Assembly (NCBI GenBank): GCA_021414305.1
Contig: JAIOOS010000017.1
Coordinates: 496,001-560,000, forward strand
Source: Burkholderiales bacterium
GTDB taxonomy: Bacteria; Pseudomonadota; Gammaproteobacteria; Burkholderiales; Burkholderiaceae_C
Direction: 5' to 3'
DNA: 64,000 bases
Below the pieces are notes generated by a model that worked only from the letters and a program-made list of their open reading frames with translations, searched no databases and was not told the DNA's origin. The position numbers were made by a program, and so were the translations under genes. Below are positions 47,837 through 56,405 of this stretch, piece after piece. Every line of letters starts with the position of its first letter. The first letter of the stretch is position 1.

Positions 47837-50437
47837 ATGCCCAGGACCGGCCAGGCCACCGCTTCGAAACGCAACCGTCCCGGCCGTCGCCGGCTCGTCG
47901 CCGCCGCTGTCGCCGCGGCGTTTCCTCTGGCATCGTGGGCGCAGCAGCAGCAGTTTGAGCGGGTCGAGATCACCGGTTCGGCGATCAAGCGGACCGACGC
48001 CGAAGGGCCGGCGCCGGTCGAGATCATCACCCGCAAGGAGATCGCCAAGACCGGCGCCACCAGCATCAACGAGCTGGTGCGCTCGATCCCCTCGATCGAC
48101 GTCTTCGACCAGGGCGAGCTCACCAGCAACTCGCCCTCGGGCTCGGGCACGGCGCAGCTCGGCCTGCGCGGCCTCGGCTCGACCAACCTGCTCGTGCTCC
48201 TCAACGGCCGGCGCCTGCCGGTCAACGCGCTGTACGACGCGTCGGGCGCCGGCGCGGCCTTCGATGTCAACCTGATTCCGATCTCGGCGATCGAGCGGAT
48301 CGAGATCCTGAAGGATGGCGGCTCGGCGATCTACGGCGCCGACGCGGTTTCGGGCGTGTTCAACATCATCACGCGCAGCGACTACCAGGGCCTGGAAGGC
48401 AGCGCCTCCTACGGCAACAGCAGCCGCAACGACGGCACCGAGAAGCGCGTCAACCTGCTCGGCGGCTTCGGCGACCTGAGCAAGGACCGCTTCAACGTGC
48501 TCGGCAGCGTAGACGTGTTCAAGCGCGACCCGATCTACCGCAAGGACCGCTCGCTCAGCAACACCGTCGACGGTCGCTCCAAGGGCGGCACCGACGGTCG
48601 CAGCACGTTCGCGCCGACGGGCAACGTCGTCGACCCGAACAGCGGCGCCAACGTCGGCCTGCCGTACCGGCCCTGCCCGGCCGACAGCCTCGACGACAAC
48701 AACGTCTGCCGCTTCGACTTCAACAAGAGCATCCTGACCTCGAGCAACGGCGCCGACCGGATCAGCGCCCTGGGCCTGGCCTCGTTCCAGCTCACGCCCG
48801 AGATCAAGCTGTTCGCCGAGGTGACCTACGCGCTGTCGAAGGACACCTTCAAGTCGCAACCCGCGCCCGACTACCTGCCGGTGCCGGTCATCGACCCGGC
48901 GCAGATTCCCTATGCTTTCGACACGCCGCCGTCGACGATCTACATCGGCGGCCGCTTCATGCAGGCCGGGCCGCGCACCACCAAGCGCGAGTCGGAGCTG
49001 ATCAACACCGTGCTCGGCGCCGAGGGCACCAACTACGGCCTCGACTGGAAGGTCAACCTCGGCCGCGGCGAAAGCAAGGTCACCAACAAGGACAGCAACT
49101 ACCTGGCCAAGGATCCGTTCTTCGACGCCGTGCTGGCCGGCCTGGTCGATCCCACCGTCACGACCAACGACCAAGCGGTGGTCGACTCGCTCAAGGTCTT
49201 CCCGGTGCGCAAGGGAAAGTCGACCGTCGACTTCCTCAACCTGCAGCTTTCGGGCGATGCCGTCGCCATGCCCGCCGGACCGCTGCGCTACGCCGTCGGC
49301 GCCCAGTTCTGGCGCGAGAAGCTGACCGACACGCCCGACGCGCTGACCCAGGCCGGCGAGGTGTTCGGCAGCATCCAGCAGGCGGCGGTCGATGCCAAGC
49401 GCAACGTCAAGGCGGTGTTCGGCGAGCTCTCGATCCCGGTCCTCACCAACCTCGAGGGCCAGCTCGCGATCCGCTACGACCAGTATCCGAACTCGGTCTC
49501 GGCGACCAGCCCGAAGGTGGCGTTCAAGTACACGCCCATTCCGCAGCTGGCGTTCCGAGCCTCGTACACCGAGAGTTTCAAGGCACCGGCGCTGAAGCAG
49601 CTGTTCGGCGCCCAGGAGCAAGGCGCCGGCACGGTGACCGACCCGGCGCAGTGCACGGCGCTCGGCATCGCCCTCAACGCCGACGGCACCTGTGCGGCCA
49701 ACATCTTCGTCATCAACGGCTCCAATCCCGACCTGAAACCGGAGAAGGGCAAGACGTACGGCGCCGGTGCGGTGTTCCAGCTCGGCAAGAGCTTCAGCGG
49801 CAGCCTCGACTTCTGGAAGATCAAGAAGACCGACGCGATCAGCGTGCCCACGGTCGGCACGGCGATCGACCAGGGACTGTTCGCGCGCGACGGCGTCCGC
49901 ACCCTGGTCTTCACCAACCTGCAGAACTTCGCCCAGGTCGCCAACTCGGGCGTCGACCTCGACGTGCAGTGGCGTTTCCCGGGGACCTCGGTCGGCAACG
50001 TCACCGTGCGCGAAGCCGGCAGCTACTTCTATCACCAGCGCACGCGCACCGCCTCGGGCGATCCCTACGCCGAGTTCAACGGCACCTACGCGCTGCCGCG
50101 CTGGCGCAACGTGTTCATCGTCTCCACCGATGCCGGCCCCTGGTCGGCCACCGCGTCGCTGCGCTCGGTGGGCGGCTTCTGGGACACCGACGAGCCCTAT
50201 CCGATTCCCGTGGGCACGCGCAAGGTTCCATCGGAGCACGAGGTCGACGTCCAGGGGCAGTACACCGGCTGGAAGAACCTGACGCTGACCGGCGGCATCC
50301 GCAACCTGTTCGACCGGATGCCGCCCTTCAGCAACAAGAACCTGACCGACAACACCTACTCGCAGCAAGGCTTCGCCGAGCTGTACACGGTGCGCGGCCG
50401 GTTCTTCTACCTCACGGCGAGCTACAAGTTCTTCTGA
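47837..50437 (+). CDS. TonB-dependent outer-membrane receptor 2
   Basis: The 866-residue receptor parallels receptor 1: signal peptide (VAAAVAAAFPLASWA), plug with [44 protein letters not shown] and IEILKDGGSAIYGADAVSGVFNIIT, and a barrel ending in LTASYKFF with terminal Phe. The plug is well conserved relative to receptor 1; barrel loops differ greatly, so ligands may differ. The N-terminal signal is preceded by a basic Arg/Lys stretch. It is followed 50 bases later by a MarR-type gene, which could regulate it. Confidence 0.93.
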   Translation: MPRTGQATASKRNRPGRRRLVAAAVAAAFPLASWAQQQQFERVEITGSAIKRTDAEGPAPVEIITRKEIAKTGATSINELVRSIPSIDVFDQGELTSNSPSGSGTAQLGLRGLGSTNLLVLLNGRRLPVNALYDASGAGAAFDVNLIPISAIERIEILKDGGSAIYGADAVSGVFNIITRSDYQGLEGSASYGNSSRNDGTEKRVNLLGGFGDLSKDRFNVLGSVDVFKRDPIYRKDRSLSNTVDGRSKGGTDGRSTFAPTGNVVDPNSGANVGLPYRPCPADSLDDNNVCRFDFNKSILTSSNGADRISALGLASFQLTPEIKLFAEVTYALSKDTFKSQPAPDYLPVPVIDPAQIPYAFDTPPSTIYIGGRFMQAGPRTTKRESELINTVLGAEGTNYGLDWKVNLGRGESKVTNKDSNYLAKDPFFDAVLAGLVDPTVTTNDQAVVDSLKVFPVRKGKSTVDFLNLQLSGDAVAMPAGPLRYAVGAQFWREKLTDTPDALTQAGEVFGSIQQAAVDAKRNVKAVFGELSIPVLTNLEGQLAIRYDQYPNSVSATSPKVAFKYTPIPQLAFRASYTESFKAPALKQLFGAQEQGAGTVTDPAQCTALGIALNADGTCAANIFVINGSNPDLKPEKGKTYGAGAVFQLGKSFSGSLDFWKIKKTDAISVPTVGTAIDQGLFARDGVRTLVFTNLQNFAQVANSGVDLDVQWRFPGTSVGNVTVREAGSYFYHQRTRTASGDPYAEFNGTYALPRWRNVFIVSTDAGPWSATASLRSVGGFWDTDEPYPIPVGTRKVPSEHEVDVQGQYTGWKNLTLTGGIRNLFDRMPPFSNKNLTDNTYSQQGFAELYTVRGRFFYLTASYKFF

Positions 50438-50452
50438 GCATGATCTTCGGCC

Positions 50453-50480
50453 TTGCATCAGCTGTATCTGCATCTATACT
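50453..50480 (+). promoter_or_regulatory. Sigma-70 promoter of the MarR-type gene, possibly leaderless
   Basis: TTGCAT (50453-50458), 16-base spacer and TATACT (50475-50480) form a good sigma-70 promoter. Initiation six to eight bases later falls at or next to the ATG (50488). No ribosome site is present, so a leaderless message is likely. Confidence 0.65.
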
Positions 50481-50487
50481 GGGGCGC

Positions 50488-50925
50488 ATGGACATCGTCG
50501 ACCAGTACGCGCCGCGCGGATTCGATTGCGTCTGCGGCAACATCCGCATGGCAGCGCGCGCCGTCACCGGCGTCTACGACCGGCATCTGCGCGACGCCGG
50601 CGTCTCCGCCAGCCAGATGGCGGTGCTCTGGGCCGTCGCCTATGCCTGCGGTCTTTCGGTCAAGGCGCTGGCCGGCCGCATCGCCATGGACGAGACCACG
50701 CTGATCCGCAACCTGCGCGGGCTCGAGAAGCAGGGCTGGGTGACGCTGGCGGTCGGCGGCGACCGGCGGCGGCGCCTGCCGGCGCTGACCGAAGAGGGCC
50801 GCAAGGTGTTCGGCGCCGCGCTCCCGCTCTGGCAGAAGGCGCAGAAGGAAGTGGCGGCGCTGCTCGACGACAGGCTGAGCGAGACCAATCGCCGGCTGCT
50901 CCGGTTGACGCGCGCCATCGCCTGA
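50488..50925 (+). CDS. MarR-family transcriptional regulator
   Basis: The 145-residue protein has the MarR winged-helix core: SASQMAVLWAVAYACGLSVKALAGRIAMDETTLIRNLRGLEKQGWVTLAVGGDRRRRLPALTEEGRKVF shows the recognition helix (ETTLIRNLRGLE) and the basic wing (DRRRR). MarR proteins are mostly ligand-responsive repressors of adjacent genes. It lies just after receptor 2 and before the AraC gene. Its own promoter is probably leaderless. The ligand is unknown. Confidence 0.87.
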   Translation: MDIVDQYAPRGFDCVCGNIRMAARAVTGVYDRHLRDAGVSASQMAVLWAVAYACGLSVKALAGRIAMDETTLIRNLRGLEKQGWVTLAVGGDRRRRLPALTEEGRKVFGAALPLWQKAQKEVAALLDDRLSETNRRLLRLTRAIA

Positions 50926-50978
50926 GCGCCCTCAAAAATTTGTCCGGAACGATGTATATGCATTCAATCGGACGGACG

Positions 50979-51782
50979 ATGGCGGCGGGCGCGACCGCGG
51001 CGCCGGCCCCGGCGCCCGCGGCCGAGGCGGTGAAGGCCGCGCCGACGCTGGTGTTTCGCGCCGTGCTGAGCGGCGCGGCGAGCCTCGCCTGGGGCAACCG
51101 GCGCGTGCGCCTCGACGAGGACGCCTGGCTGGTGCTCGACGGCCGCGAGAGCTGCTCGGTCCGCCTCGATCCCGAGCTGCGCACCCGGATGTTCGTGGTC
51201 GTCGTCGCACCCGACGAGTTCGAGGCGGCGACCGCCGGCGTATCGCCCGCGGACTTCGCCCTCGCCGACAACCTGCGCTCGCGCGACGGACCCGCGGGCC
51301 ATCGCCTGGCGGCGATCGCCCAGGGCCGCGACGCCGGCCGGGGCGAGGCCGAGGAGCGCGAGCAGCGCATCGCCCTGGTTCGCGACGCCTGGGCCGAGGA
51401 GCAGGACCTGCGCCGCAAGGCGGCGCGCATCGACTGCGTCAAGCGGGCGACGCGCGAGCAGCTGCTGCGCCGGATCCTGCTTGCCGCCGACTTCATCGCC
51501 AGCCATCACGAGGAGCCGATCTCGCTCGACGAGATGGCGCGCGCCGCGAGCCTGTCGCGCTTTCACTTCGTGCGCCTGTTCAGCCTCGTCCACGGCGAGA
51601 CACCGCACGCCTTCCTGCGCAGGAAGCGCACGGCAGTCGCCCGCCGCCACCTGGCCGACGGCAGCGCCTGCAGCGAGGCCGCCAGCCGGGCCGGCTTCGG
51701 CAGCCGTTCGTCCCTGTTCCGCAACCTCCGCAAGTCGACGCCCGCAGGGGCAGGACCCGAATCGTGCTTCCACTCTGCCTGA
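50979..51782 (+). CDS. AraC-family transcriptional regulator
   Basis: From ATG 50979 the product has 267 residues. The N-terminal half is a cupin-like sensor (GNRRVRLDEDAWLVLDGRESCSVRL). The C-terminal half has two helix-turn-helix motifs: FIASHHEEPISLDEMARAASLSRFHFVRLFSLVHGETPHAFL and CSEAASRAGFGSRSSLFRNLRKSTPAGAG. Earlier in-frame ATGs at 50952 and 50958 exist, but the sequence there is AT-rich and operator-like (an imperfect ATGTATATGCAT palindrome), so they probably lie in the promoter. Its stop lies inside the following gene (19-base overlap). Confidence 0.82.
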   Translation: MAAGATAAPAPAPAAEAVKAAPTLVFRAVLSGAASLAWGNRRVRLDEDAWLVLDGRESCSVRLDPELRTRMFVVVVAPDEFEAATAGVSPADFALADNLRSRDGPAGHRLAAIAQGRDAGRGEAEEREQRIALVRDAWAEEQDLRRKAARIDCVKRATREQLLRRILLAADFIASHHEEPISLDEMARAASLSRFHFVRLFSLVHGETPHAFLRRKRTAVARRHLADGSACSEAASRAGFGSRSSLFRNLRKSTPAGAGPESCFHSA

Positions 51783-52510
51783 TCGTCGGCAGCGACGCGG
51801 TCGACCCCGCGGGCCTGCACCGCGAGTTCGACGGCTTCGGCTTCAAGCCCTATGCGGTCGCGACCTTCAGCTCGGCGCTCGGCATGATCCGGCAATGGCA
51901 GTTCGACGCCGTGCTCGTCGACGGCGACGGTCATGCCGGCTCGCTGCTCCATGCCCTGCCGGAGCTTCGCGACCGCTCGAACGCGCCGATCGTCGTCGTC
52001 TGGAGCGACAGCGCCGAGCGGCGGCAGATCGAGGCGTTGCAGGGCGGCGCCACCGAGGTCATCGTCAAGCCCGCGTCGGCGCGGTTGATCGCCGCCAAGC
52101 TGCATCGCCTGATCGAGATCGGCAAGGAGCGGCCTCCCGCCGGCGCCGAGGAGCCGCGCGCCGTGGTGCGGCTCGGCCCGCTGCGGCTCGATCCGCGCCG
52201 CGCCGCGGCCAGCGTCGGCGACGCGCCGCTGGTGCTCACCACCGGAGAGTTCGAGCTGCTGCTGCTGCTCGCCTCCCGGCCGGGCGAATTCGTGCATCGC
52301 GACACGATCGCCCGCACGCTCGGCAGCGGCGCCGGGGAAGGCCGGCGCAGTGCCGACATGCACATCTGCCGGATCCGCAAGAAGCTGCGCGACGCCGGGG
52401 CGAAGACGCTGCGCGTGGAAACGGTCTACGGCCGCGGCTACTGCCTGCGCTTCGAGGAGGAGTCGCCGCTGGGGATGTTCGCCACCCGCCATCCGCAGTG
52501 GTGCGCCTAG
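51764..52510 (+). CDS. Winged-helix regulator with atypical receiver domain
   Basis: The 248-residue protein has a CheY-like N-terminal domain and an OmpR-type winged helix (LVLTTGEFELLLLLASRPGEFVHRDTIARTL, then RIRKKLRDAGAKTLRVETVYGRGYCLRFEEE). Asp53 (LVDGDG) and Lys in VKPAS are in place. The N-terminal acidic pair that binds Mg in normal receivers is absent (LIVGSD instead of VxDD). It therefore may not be phosphorylated in the usual way. There is no sensor kinase gene nearby. The start is GTG at 51764, and the frame overlaps the AraC gene by 19 bases, suggesting coupled expression. Confidence 0.83.
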   Translation: MLPLCLIVGSDAVDPAGLHREFDGFGFKPYAVATFSSALGMIRQWQFDAVLVDGDGHAGSLLHALPELRDRSNAPIVVVWSDSAERRQIEALQGGATEVIVKPASARLIAAKLHRLIEIGKERPPAGAEEPRAVVRLGPLRLDPRRAAASVGDAPLVLTTGEFELLLLLASRPGEFVHRDTIARTLGSGAGEGRRSADMHICRIRKKLRDAGAKTLRVETVYGRGYCLRFEEESPLGMFATRHPQWCA

Positions 52511-52639
52511 GCCGAGGTCGCGCCTCCCGGTAGCCGCCCACGGGAGGTCGCAAGTCCCCTCGGACGGCCCCGCCCGGCGCTGCCTTCTCGTGGAAGACCT
52601 CAGCAGCGCGCCGCGCCGGCGACGCTAAGCTGGGCCGCC

Positions 52640-54088
52640 ATGAACGAGTCCGTCGTCCTGCCCCTCTGGCTGCTGCTGCTCGTCCTGGCCGGCGCGGCGT
52701 GGACGGCATACGACAAGCTGCTGCTGCCGGCGCTGCGCTGGTTCGTGCGCGGACGGGTCAACCGGGTGCTCGAGGAGGTCTCGTCACGGCTGCGCATCGG
52801 CGTGCGGCCGTTCCAGCGCACCCGCCGCCAGGTGCTGATCCACCGCCTGCTCGGCGATCCGAAGGTGATGGCGGCGGCGGAGAGCTTCGCCGCCGAGAAG
52901 AAGCTTCCGCTGCCGGCGGTGCTCGCGACGATCGAGCGCTACGCCCGCGAGATCGTGCCGGCGTTCAACGCGTACATGGTCTTTCGCATCAGCAACTGGC
53001 TCGGCCGCAAGGTCTCGCGCGGCCTGTACCGGGTGCGCCTCGGCTATGTCGACACCGCCGCCCTGGCCGGGGTGCCCGAGAACGCGACCGTGGTGTTCGT
53101 GATGAACCATCGCTCGAACATGGACTACATCCTGGCGAGCCACGTCGCCGCCGACCAGGCGGCGCTGTCGTATGCGGTCGGCGAGTGGGCCCGCGTCTGG
53201 CCGCTCTCGGCGCTGATCCGCTCGATGGGGGCCTACTTCGTGCGCCGCAACTCGAAGGACGACCTGTACCGGCGCGTCCTCGAGTGCTACATCGCGATGG
53301 CGACGCAGGCCGGCGTGCCCCAGGCCGTGTTCCCGGAGGGCGGCCTCACGCGCAACGGCCTGCTCGGCGCACCGCGGCTGGGCGTGATCGACTACATGCT
53401 GCGCGGCTTTCGCCTCGAGGGCGAGCGCGACCTGGTGTTCGTGCCGCTGGGCCTGAACTACGACCGGGTCCTCGAGGACCGAACGCTGCTGCGCTCGATC
53501 GATCCCAACGCGCGCCCGACCAACCGCTTCTGGACCGTCTGGAACACACTCGGCTTCGTCGTCAACAACCTGCGCCTGATGTTCAGGAGCGGCTGGCGCC
53601 GCTTCGGCTACGCCTGCGTCAATTTCGGCACGCCGGTGTCGATGCGCGCCTACTGCGCCGAGCGCGACATCGACTTCCAGACGCTGCCCGCCGCCGAGCG
53701 CAAGCTCGCCATCGGCGAGCTCGGCGGCCACCTGATGGCGGCCGTCGGCCGGGTCGTCCCGGTCCTGCCGGTGCCGCTGGTCGCGGCGGTGATCCTGGCG
53801 CGCGAGAAGGCCGGAATCTCGGAGCTGGAGCTGAAAGCCGAGGTCAACGCGCTGATCGAACGGCTCGAGGCCGCGGGCGCGCACACCTACATTCCGCGCA
53901 AGGACCTCGACTACGCGGTCGGGGTCGGCCTGCGCATGCTCACCCTGCGCCACCTGGTCGACGAAAGCGACGGCCTCTTCACGGCCCAGCCGATCGAGCT
54001 GCCGGTGCTCCGCTACTACGCCAACTCGATCGCCCACTTCCTGCCGAAGGCGGCGGAAGAGCCTGCGGGGACCCTGGTCGCCGCATGA
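52640..54088 (+). CDS. Glycerol-3-phosphate 1-O-acyltransferase-like membrane protein
   Basis: The 482-residue protein starts with a membrane helix (about residues 7-24) and contains the acyltransferase motifs NHRSNMD (HX4D), AYFVRRNSKDDLYRR and FPEGGLTRNG (substrate binding), plus a later LGLNYDRV block. These match the PlsB/GPAT branch of the LPLAT superfamily, making lysophosphatidate for phospholipid synthesis. It is shorter than E. coli PlsB (about 800) but similar to GPATs annotated in Burkholderiales. The preceding 129-base gap includes a short inverted repeat (CCTCCCG/CGGGAGG, near 52525) of low value. Confidence 0.87.
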   Translation: MNESVVLPLWLLLLVLAGAAWTAYDKLLLPALRWFVRGRVNRVLEEVSSRLRIGVRPFQRTRRQVLIHRLLGDPKVMAAAESFAAEKKLPLPAVLATIERYAREIVPAFNAYMVFRISNWLGRKVSRGLYRVRLGYVDTAALAGVPENATVVFVMNHRSNMDYILASHVAADQAALSYAVGEWARVWPLSALIRSMGAYFVRRNSKDDLYRRVLECYIAMATQAGVPQAVFPEGGLTRNGLLGAPRLGVIDYMLRGFRLEGERDLVFVPLGLNYDRVLEDRTLLRSIDPNARPTNRFWTVWNTLGFVVNNLRLMFRSGWRRFGYACVNFGTPVSMRAYCAERDIDFQTLPAAERKLAIGELGGHLMAAVGRVVPVLPVPLVAAVILAREKAGISELELKAEVNALIERLEAAGAHTYIPRKDLDYAVGVGLRMLTLRHLVDESDGLFTAQPIELPVLRYYANSIAHFLPKAAEEPAGTLVAA

Positions 54089-54115
54089 GGCGCCGCGCGG
54101 CGGAAGACAAAGACA

Positions 54116-54174
54116 GGGGAGCGGGACAGGATGCCGGGGCTCGCTCTCGAAACCGCCCCGAATGCCCGCTCCCC
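54116..54174 (-). terminator. Terminator-like long hairpin of the sigma-54 transcript
   Basis: GGGGAGCGGG (54116-54125) pairs with CCCGCTCCCC (54165-54174) over a perfect 10-bp stem, and the inner CGGGGC/GCCCCG pair (54135-54140, 54155-54160) extends it. Read leftward the sequence continues TGTCTTTGTCTTCC, a moderate T-rich tail, so it could end transcripts from the sigma-54 promoter about 430 bases upstream. Confidence 0.5.
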
Positions 54175-54285
54175 CGTGGCCGCAGGTCGGCGAACCGCCG
54201 CTGTTCACGACGCCTCGCCTGCACCAGGCGCGAGACAGTGTCGGTCACTGGCTCGCGTCCGCAGCTGCGGCCTGAAACCTGAACG

Positions 54286-54474
54286 CTAGCGGCCGCCTCC
54301 TGGCGGCCCGAACAACGAAAGCTGCTGCGGCACGAAGGCTTGCTGCCGCAGCACGAACGGACGCGGCGAACGCATGGTCGGCAGCGGCTGGGACGTGCTG
54401 CCGAGGCCCAGCCGAAGCAGGGAAGAGGCGCCGCCGCGTGGCGACGCGGCCGGAGAAAGGGAACGATGCAGCAT
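54286..54474 (-). CDS. Possible 62-residue small protein downstream of a sigma-54 promoter
   Basis: ATG at 54474 (with a GAAGG-like ribosome site) opens a frame of 62 codons, rich in Arg, Pro, Gln and Ser, ending RQQAFVPQQLSLFGPPGGGR. Third-position G+C is about 79% by hand count, lower than most genes here but above random for A/T. The region folds strongly (GCTGCGGCA/TGCCGCAGC at 54324-54352; GGCCGCC/GGCGGCC at 54291-54308), and the glutamine-rich end is partly a by-product of the hairpin. It may therefore be an sRNA rather than an mRNA. No family is recognised. Confidence 0.35.
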   Translation of the reverse strand: MLHRSLSPAASPRGGASSLLRLGLGSTSQPLPTMRSPRPFVLRQQAFVPQQLSLFGPPGGGR

Positions 54475-54543
54475 GCCTTCGGTCTTCGCTTGGAACGGCC
54501 CTGAAACGACTGGTTGCAGGTACCGGTTTGTCGCCAGAGGATT

Positions 54544-54559
54544 TGCAACGTTCGTGCCA
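54544..54559 (-). promoter_or_regulatory. Sigma-54 (RpoN) promoter
   Basis: On the minus strand TGGCACGAACGTTGCA matches the -24/-12 consensus TGGCACG-N4-TTGCA exactly, with the correct GG-to-GC spacing. Predicted initiation is near 54533, reading left toward the small frame at 54474. Just upstream on that strand lies a GTGAT-CGGC-ATCAC palindrome (54571-54584). No enhancer-binding-protein gene is nearby. Confidence 0.75.
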
Positions 54560-54701
54560 TGTCGCTCGACGTGATGCCGATCACGGGCCGATCGCCGGCG
54601 GGGTTCTCGCCGCTTGCCGACCCTGACGCGGGCTGCGCCGCCGCGACCCGCCGCGTCGCCTTCGCAAGCAGGCGTAACGGAAAAGCGGTCCGGGCGGCGC
54701 G
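54560..54701. other. Gene-free gap between the ABC ATPase stop and the sigma-54 promoter
   Basis: The sequence from 54560 to 54701 contains no convincing frame on either strand. It holds the GTGAT/ATCAC palindrome (54571-54584) and repeated GATCGGC words (54569-54594, read leftward), possible binding sites for an RpoN enhancer protein or a repressor. The whole gene-free stretch is 54089-54701; besides the features listed, it includes the short palindromes CCGCAGCTGCGG (54260-54271) and CGCCTG-CAC-CAGGCG (54215-54230). Confidence 0.4.
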
Positions 54702-56405
54702 TCAGGCCGCCGCGGCGACGTAGCCGCGCGGAATGGCGGTCAGGAGGCGCCGCGTGTAGTCCTGCTGCGGGTGCTCGAGGATCTGCTCGACCCCGGCCTG
54801 TTCGACCACGTCGCCGTCCTTCATGACGATCACTTCGTCGGCCATGAAGCGCACCACGGCGAGGTCGTGGCTGATGAAGATGTAGGCCAGTCCGAACTCG
54901 TCCTGCAGGTCCTTGAGCAGGTTGAGCACCTGCGCCTGCACCGAGACGTCGAGCGCGCTCACCGCTTCGTCGAGCACCAGCACCTCGGGCGAGAGGGTCA
55001 GGCAACGGGCGATCGCCACGCGTTGCCGCTGGCCACCGGAGAACTCGTGCGGGTACTTGACCATCGCCGTGTCGTCGAGGCCGACCTTGGCGAGGAGGCT
55101 GCGGGCGCGCGCCTCGCGGTCGGCGGGGTCGCTGCCGACGCCGTGGATCGTCATCGGCTCGACGAGCGTCTGGCCGATCGTGAAGCGCGGGTTGAGCGAG
55201 GCGTAGGGGTTCTGGAACACCACCTGGATCCGCCGCCGCATCGCCAGCATCTCCGCCTTGGAGAGGGCGAGCAGGTCGCGGCCGTCGAAGATCGCCTGGC
55301 CGCCCACCGGGCCGCCGCTCGGCTCGTGCAGGCGCAGCAGCGTCAGGCCGAGGGTGGTCTTGCCCGAGCCCGACTCGCCGACCACGCCGAGCGTGTGCCC
55401 GGCGCGCAGCTTGAAGGTCGCGCCCTTGACCGCGGCGAACTCCTTGCGCCCGAACACGCCGCTCCTGATCCAGAAGCTCTTGGTCAGCGCCTTCGCCTCG
55501 ACGATGACGCGTGCCGCGGGATCCTTCGGCTTGCCCGCCATGGCGACCGGCGCGGCCAGGCCGGCGATGTGGTCGTCGACCACGCGCAGGCGCGGCGCGC
55601 GCTGCTCGAGCGTGGGCCGGCAGGCGAGCAGCGCCCGGGTGTAGGCGTCCTTCGGGTCGGCGAAGATGCCGGCGACCGGGCCCTGCTCGCGGATCACGCC
55701 GTTGCGCATGACGACGACGTGGTCGGCGATCTCGCCGACCACGCCGAGGTCGTGGCTGATGAACAGCATGCTCATCCGGTGCTTTTCCTTCAGCCGGCCG
55801 AGCAGCTCGAGGATCTGCCGCTGGATCGTCACGTCGAGCGCCGTCGTCGGTTCGTCGGCAATCAGGAGCTTGGGCTCGCAGGCCAGCGCCATCGCGATCA
55901 TCACCCGCTGCTGCTGGCCGCCGGAGAGCTGGTGCGGGTAGGCGGCCAGGCGCCTTTTCGGCTCGGGCATCCCGACCTCGCCGAGCAGCGCCTCGGCCCG
56001 CTCCATGGCGGCGCGACGGCCCAGGCCCAGGTGCTTGACCAGCGGCTCGACGATCTGCTGGCCGACGGTGAACACCGGATTGAGCGAGCTCATCGGATCC
56101 TGGAAGACGCAGGCGATCTCCTTGCCGCGGATCCGCTGCAGGTCGTCGCGGCCGAGGGCGAGCATGTCGCGGCCCTGGAACGAGATCGCGCCGGAGCGCT
56201 CGGCGTTGTCGGGCAGCAGGTTGAGGATCGACATCGCGGTCACGCTCTTCCCGGAGCCCGACTCGCCGACCAGCGCGACCGTGGTGTTCTCGGGGATGTC
56301 GAAGCTCACGCCGCGCACCGCCTCGACGCGGCGCACGACGCCGTCTTCCTTGCCCATCCGAAACGCGACTCGGAGATCGCCGATGGTCAGCAAGGACGCG
56401 CTCAC
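54702..56405 (-). CDS. Peptide ABC transporter ATP-binding protein, two fused ATPase domains
   Basis: The 567-residue protein contains two complete ABC domains in one chain. Domain 1 has [15 protein letters not shown] (Walker A), [31 protein letters not shown] and the switch ISHDLG. Domain 2 has [43 protein letters not shown] and ISHDLA. Each is followed by a short OppF/DppF-type tail. A fusion like this replaces the separate DppD and DppF proteins. The start is GTG at 56405, overlapping the permease stop (GTGA). It powers the DppB/C-like permeases encoded just upstream on the same strand. Confidence 0.93.
   Translation of the reverse strand: MSASLLTIGDLRVAFRMGKEDGVVRRVEAVRGVSFDIPENTTVALVGESGSGKSVTAMSILNLLPDNAERSGAISFQGRDMLALGRDDLQRIRGKEIACVFQDPMSSLNPVFTVGQQIVEPLVKHLGLGRRAAMERAEALLGEVGMPEPKRRLAAYPHQLSGGQQQRVMIAMALACEPKLLIADEPTTALDVTIQRQILELLGRLKEKHRMSMLFISHDLGVVGEIADHVVVMRNGVIREQGPVAGIFADPKDAYTRALLACRPTLEQRAPRLRVVDDHIAGLAAPVAMAGKPKDPAARVIVEAKALTKSFWIRSGVFGRKEFAAVKGATFKLRAGHTLGVVGESGSGKTTLGLTLLRLHEPSGGPVGGQAIFDGRDLLALSKAEMLAMRRRIQVVFQNPYASLNPRFTIGQTLVEPMTIHGVGSDPADREARARSLLAKVGLDDTAMVKYPHEFSGGQRQRVAIARCLTLSPEVLVLDEAVSALDVSVQAQVLNLLKDLQDEFGLAYIFISHDLAVVRFMADEVIVMKDGDVVEQAGVEQILEHPQQDYTRRLLTAIPRGYVAAAA

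Noticed and set aside
52525..52550. CCTCCCG/CGGGAGG inverted repeat after the winged-helix gene
   Set aside because: The stem is only seven base pairs with no T-rich tail in either direction; not convincing as a terminator.
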